Positions 6,307 to 8,714 of a stretch of 8,714 nt of DNA are shown in pieces. Position 1 is the stretch's first letter. Each line of letters starts with the position of its first letter. Under the pieces are notes generated by a model. The model saw only the letters and a program-made list of their open reading frames with translations, searched no databases and had not been told where the DNA came from. The stretch covers positions 1-8,714 of the forward strand of contig JAMCSN010000205.1 of the NCBI GenBank assembly GCA_023381535.1, in the 5' to 3' direction. The stretch comes from Bacteroidota bacterium. GTDB taxonomy: Bacteria; Bacteroidota; Ignavibacteria; Ignavibacteriales; Melioribacteraceae. The position numbers were made by a program, and so were the translations under genes.

Positions 6307-6627
6307 ATGAACGAAAAAGAATTATATCCTTCCTTAGTTGAAAAACTTTACAAAGATTTTTCTCTTGCGAAAGATTCGCTTCCGACAGTAACCGATTTGC
6401 CAATGATTCGCGAGCACCTCATCGCCAAGGTTTCGGAACTGATGTCAAGAGATTATGAACGGTTCATCACTAATTTGTACAGAATTGATGTGAGCGAATC
6501 CAAAGTAAGAAAAATTTTGCACAGCAAAGACAGAACTACAATCCCGGAAAAACTTGCCGACCTCATCATAGAACGCCAGCTTTTGAGAATTAAAACACAA
6601 ATGCTCTACCGCGAGGGGAAACTGTAA
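6307..6627 (+). CDS. Small helical protein of unknown function
   Basis: This is a 106-residue protein I do not recognise. It is probably cytoplasmic: no signal peptide, no membrane segment, no Cys and no Trp. It is highly charged and predicted mostly helical. The segment FITNLYRIDVSESKVRKIL (about 52-70), followed by an ADLIIERQLLRIKTQ helix (about 84-98), is well ordered and looks like a conserved core of a small family rather than random sequence. The start ATG 6307 has no clear Shine-Dalgarno (upstream is CTTAATTAAA). It lies 47 bases after the permease on the same strand, so read-through transcription is likely, with the palindrome between them. Codon use matches its neighbours. A regulatory or scaffolding role is possible, but nothing in the sequence decides it. 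Confidence 0.8.
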   Translation: MNEKELYPSLVEKLYKDFSLAKDSLPTVTDLPMIREHLIAKVSELMSRDYERFITNLYRIDVSESKVRKILHSKDRTTIPEKLADLIIERQLLRIKTQMLYREGKL

Positions 6628-6691
6628 ATCTTCTTTCAACGAAAAACATTTCTGTTTATCTTTGATCGGAAATTTTCAACTCGGATTAAGT

Positions 6692-7627
6692 ATGATTAAA
6701 TCCTTCCTCAAGAAATATCCGGTAATCGATTACTCTGCCATCGCTGTTGGTTCGGCGCTAATGTCAATCGGTATCGGCGTATTCTTGGTTGATGCGCGCG
6801 TTGTTCCCGGCGGCGTAAGCGGACTTGCTATGGCGCTGTATTATTTATCGGGCAACAAAATCCCGATCGGGATTTTAATTTGGATTTTGAACATTCCTCT
6901 TTTTATTTGGGGGCTAAAAGAACTTGGTAAAAAATTCGGGTTGCGAACATTCGTCGGTTTCTCGCTCAATTCTTTTTTCATAGATTTTTTTAGAGGGGAC
7001 ATTCCCGGGTTCTCGTGGATCAGACTTCAGGACTCGCAGACAGTTAGAGAATTATACCAGAAAGATTTTTTATTCCTGATATTGATTGGCGCGGTTCTGC
7101 TAGGAATCGGTCTCGGAATAATTTTTAAGTTCAAGGGCACTACTGCAGGCTCCGATATAATTGCTTCCATTCTGCACAAAAGATTCGGCTTCAAACCGGG
7201 ACAATCAATAATGGTTGTTGATTTCATCGTGATCGCGTTCGCGGGATTTATTATAGATATAAAAAATCTTTCGCCCGATCGCCCGGCGCTTGTTCTAACA
7301 TTTTATGCAATTTTTCTATTGTTCATTTCGTCACGGTTGATCGATATTATAATTGACGGGTTTGATTACGCTCGCGCGGCATATATCATTTCAGATAAGT
7401 TCGATGAAATTTCTGAAGCGATATTAAAAAACCTTGGTCGTGGCGTAACTGCAGTTAACACGCGCGGAGTTTATCTTAATGTTCAGCGCGAAATGCTTTT
7501 AACGGTGGTTCCGCTTCGTGAAGTAACAAAACTTGTCGATGTCGTAAAAGAAGTTGACCCGACCGCATTTGTAATAATTTACAACGTTCACGAAGTTCTT
7601 GGCGAAGGATTCAGAAGAAGAATATAA
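6692..7627 (+). CDS. YitT family membrane protein (DUF161-DUF2179)
   Basis: This is a 311-residue inner-membrane protein. The upstream in-frame TTG at 6662 would add ten residues, but ATG 6692 (MIKSFLKKYP) matches the family start; the site before it (GGA at 6683-6685) is weak. Membrane segments lie at roughly 13-34, 38-48, 53-72, 80-92, 125-147, 170-190 and 198-220, with the YitT hallmark GTTAGSDIIA at 149-158. Residues about 230-308 form the soluble DUF2179 domain (AYIISDKFDEI, RGVTAVNTRGVY, LTVVPLREV, VHEVLGEGF). The biochemical function of YitT proteins is poorly known; they are suspected transporters with a cytosolic sensing domain. Spacing to the preceding gene is 64 bases, suggesting the same transcript. 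Length and architecture are normal. Confidence 0.93.
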   Translation: MIKSFLKKYPVIDYSAIAVGSALMSIGIGVFLVDARVVPGGVSGLAMALYYLSGNKIPIGILIWILNIPLFIWGLKELGKKFGLRTFVGFSLNSFFIDFFRGDIPGFSWIRLQDSQTVRELYQKDFLFLILIGAVLLGIGLGIIFKFKGTTAGSDIIASILHKRFGFKPGQSIMVVDFIVIAFAGFIIDIKNLSPDRPALVLTFYAIFLLFISSRLIDIIIDGFDYARAAYIISDKFDEISEAILKNLGRGVTAVNTRGVYLNVQREMLLTVVPLREVTKLVDVVKEVDPTAFVIIYNVHEVLGEGFRRRI

Positions 7628-7630
7628 TTT

Positions 7631-7658
7631 GTAGGGGCTCGACATGTCGAGCCCTTAC
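7631..7658. repeat. Palindromic element just after the YitT stop
   Basis: The 20 bases 7635-7654 are a perfect palindrome centred on CATG (GGGCTCGACA and its complement). Pairing extends outward through G-T (7634-7655), A-T, T-A and G-C to 7631-7658, giving 14 pairs with no true loop. It starts three bases after the stop codon. The left edge TTTGTAGGG matches the palindrome at 6268-6295 while the inner stem differs. No T tract follows on either strand, so terminator function is doubtful. Confidence 0.75.
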
Positions 7659-7685
7659 ATAACGAATTTAAATTAAGAGCCCACA

Positions 7686-8684
7686 ATGAACACTCCAAAC
7701 GAATATTTTAAGCCGGAAGAGATCCGGGCGCTTGCAAATTCATTTCAACAGAGTAGAATATTATTGACCGCGATTGAACTGGATTTATTTTCGTTGCTTG
7801 ATAAAAAAATTCTCAGTTCATCCGACATTTCAGAAAAAATTAAAACTGACGCGCGTGCAACGGATCGACTTATGAACGCGCTGGTAGCGTTGGGATTTCT
7901 CCGAAAAGTTCACGGCAAATTTTACAACGCAGAAAACGCTTCTCAGTATTTAGTAAAAGGCAAACCGGAATTTATGGGCGGACTTTTTCACTCAATCGGT
8001 TTATGGCAAACGTGGAGTACACTGACGGATGCTGTCAAGAAGGGAACGTCGGTTGCCGCACGCAAGCCTTCGCCATCCGGAATTGATTGGCAGGAAGCGT
8101 TTATTGCTGCTATGCATTACCGAGGGGTTAAAGAGGCAAAAATTTTATCGATGATGATTGATCTATCAAAAGCGAAACGAATGCTTGACGTCGGCGGCGG
8201 ATCGGGTACATTTTCTATGGAGTTCATTAAGCAAAATCCTCAAATGACCGCAACCGTTTTCGATCTTCCCGGAATTATCCCGATCACAAAAAAATATGTT
8301 GAGCAGGAAAACGTAACCGGTAAAGTGGATTTCCTTAGCGGTGATTATTTGGAAGACGATTTCGGAAAAGGTTACGACTTGATTTTTCTTTCGGCAATCG
8401 TTCACATCAATAGTTACGATGAGAACACACAGCTCATTAAAAAATGTTACGATGCATTGAATACCGGCGGACAAATCATAATCAAAGATTGGGTAATGAA
8501 TGATGACCGCACCGAACCCGCCGGCGGTGCATTCTTTGCATTGAACATGCTTGTCGGAACACGGAGCGGCGATACCTACACCGAAAAAGAAATGAAAGAG
8601 TGGCTGGAAAAAACCGGTGTCAAAAAAATTGAAAGAAAAAATACCAGCTACGGATTCTCTCTAATAATCGGCTATAAAGAGTAA
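7686..8684 (+). CDS. SAM-dependent methyltransferase, dimerising O-methyltransferase type
   Basis: This is a 332-residue cytoplasmic enzyme predicted to move a methyl group from S-adenosylmethionine to a small molecule. Start ATG 7686 has AAGAG (7675-7679) six bases upstream. Residues about 10-95 form the winged-helix dimerisation domain (ALANSFQQSRILLTAIELDL, then ATDRLMNALVALGFL). Residues about 130-332 form the Rossmann methyltransferase fold: motif I LDVGGGSGTF (D168, glycines 170-172 and 174), motif II acidic D193 in VFDLPGI, and motif IV near YDLIFLSAIVHI. Where plant-type O-methyltransferases have the catalytic His-Asp pair, this protein has H240 followed by INSYD, so the catalytic base is less certain. 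Related enzymes act on quinones, tetrapyrroles (BchU), carotenoids (CrtF) and polyketides. No such pathway is visible here, so the substrate is unknown. It lies 58 bases after YitT; 30 bases of apparent spacer remain to the window end. Confidence 0.9.
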   Translation: MNTPNEYFKPEEIRALANSFQQSRILLTAIELDLFSLLDKKILSSSDISEKIKTDARATDRLMNALVALGFLRKVHGKFYNAENASQYLVKGKPEFMGGLFHSIGLWQTWSTLTDAVKKGTSVAARKPSPSGIDWQEAFIAAMHYRGVKEAKILSMMIDLSKAKRMLDVGGGSGTFSMEFIKQNPQMTATVFDLPGIIPITKKYVEQENVTGKVDFLSGDYLEDDFGKGYDLIFLSAIVHINSYDENTQLIKKCYDALNTGGQIIIKDWVMNDDRTEPAGGAFFALNMLVGTRSGDTYTEKEMKEWLEKTGVKKIERKNTSYGFSLIIGYKE

Positions 8685-8714
8685 GTCTTTCATCTTGTCA
8701 GCCGTTTTTCTTCA

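Noticed and set aside
6268..7658. The two palindromes as rho-independent terminators
   Set aside because: Neither has a T tract after the stem on either strand.
4075..8684. Defence or antiphage island
   Set aside because: The genes are a common exporter pair, a YitT protein and a methyltransferase of small-molecule type. The methyltransferase lacks DNA methylase motifs, and no nuclease, toxin or integrase is present.

Overview
The window reads like a chromosomal piece of a Bacteroidota/Chlorobi-group bacterium. My best guess is the Ignavibacteria side, because of the moderate-to-low GC, AT-rich spacers, weak or absent Shine-Dalgarno sequences on some genes, short palindromic elements behind stop codons, and a YitT protein, an M13 peptidase and a NatA/NatB-type exporter close together. 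This is an impression from gene content and style; no marker gene is present to prove it.

Layout. (1) Positions 1-1215, minus strand: the first 405 residues of a secreted protein with a CsgG-like domain, a TPR-like helical stretch and the start of what looks like a bacterial SH3 domain, cut by the window edge. (2) 1216-1772: a gene-poor spacer of about 550 bases. It holds a long imperfect hairpin (1282-1396), a 9-base direct repeat that could re-pair with the hairpin's apical stem next to a T7 tract on the minus strand, a candidate minus-strand promoter, and a possible decayed gene end. Together these could be a regulated leader for the minus-strand gene. (3) 1773-3821: a complete M13 (neprilysin-type) zinc peptidase. 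(4) 3822-4074: an intergenic repeat cluster, made of a long inverted repeat built from AGAGCAAGAT-like units followed by a GC-rich patch unlike its surroundings. (5) 4075-8684: five co-directional genes in a likely operon or read-through cluster: ABC ATPase, ABC-2 permease (8-base overlap), a 106-residue protein of unknown function, a YitT-family membrane protein, and a SAM-dependent methyltransferase of the dimerising O-methyltransferase type.

How the genes fit together. The ATPase and permease clearly form one exporter of the Na+-efflux/ABC-2 type. The unknown gene, YitT and the methyltransferase lie 47-64 bases apart on the same strand. Two of those gaps carry near-perfect palindromes that begin with the same TTTGTAG(A/G)G edge within about nine bases of a stop codon, which suggests one dispersed palindromic repeat family. 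No pathway visibly links the methyltransferase to the other genes. No phage, transposase, CRISPR, tRNA or rRNA was seen. The most interesting items are the putative leader RNA, the paired palindromes, and the M13 peptidase whose signal peptide has a lipobox with Phe where the lipidated Cys should be.
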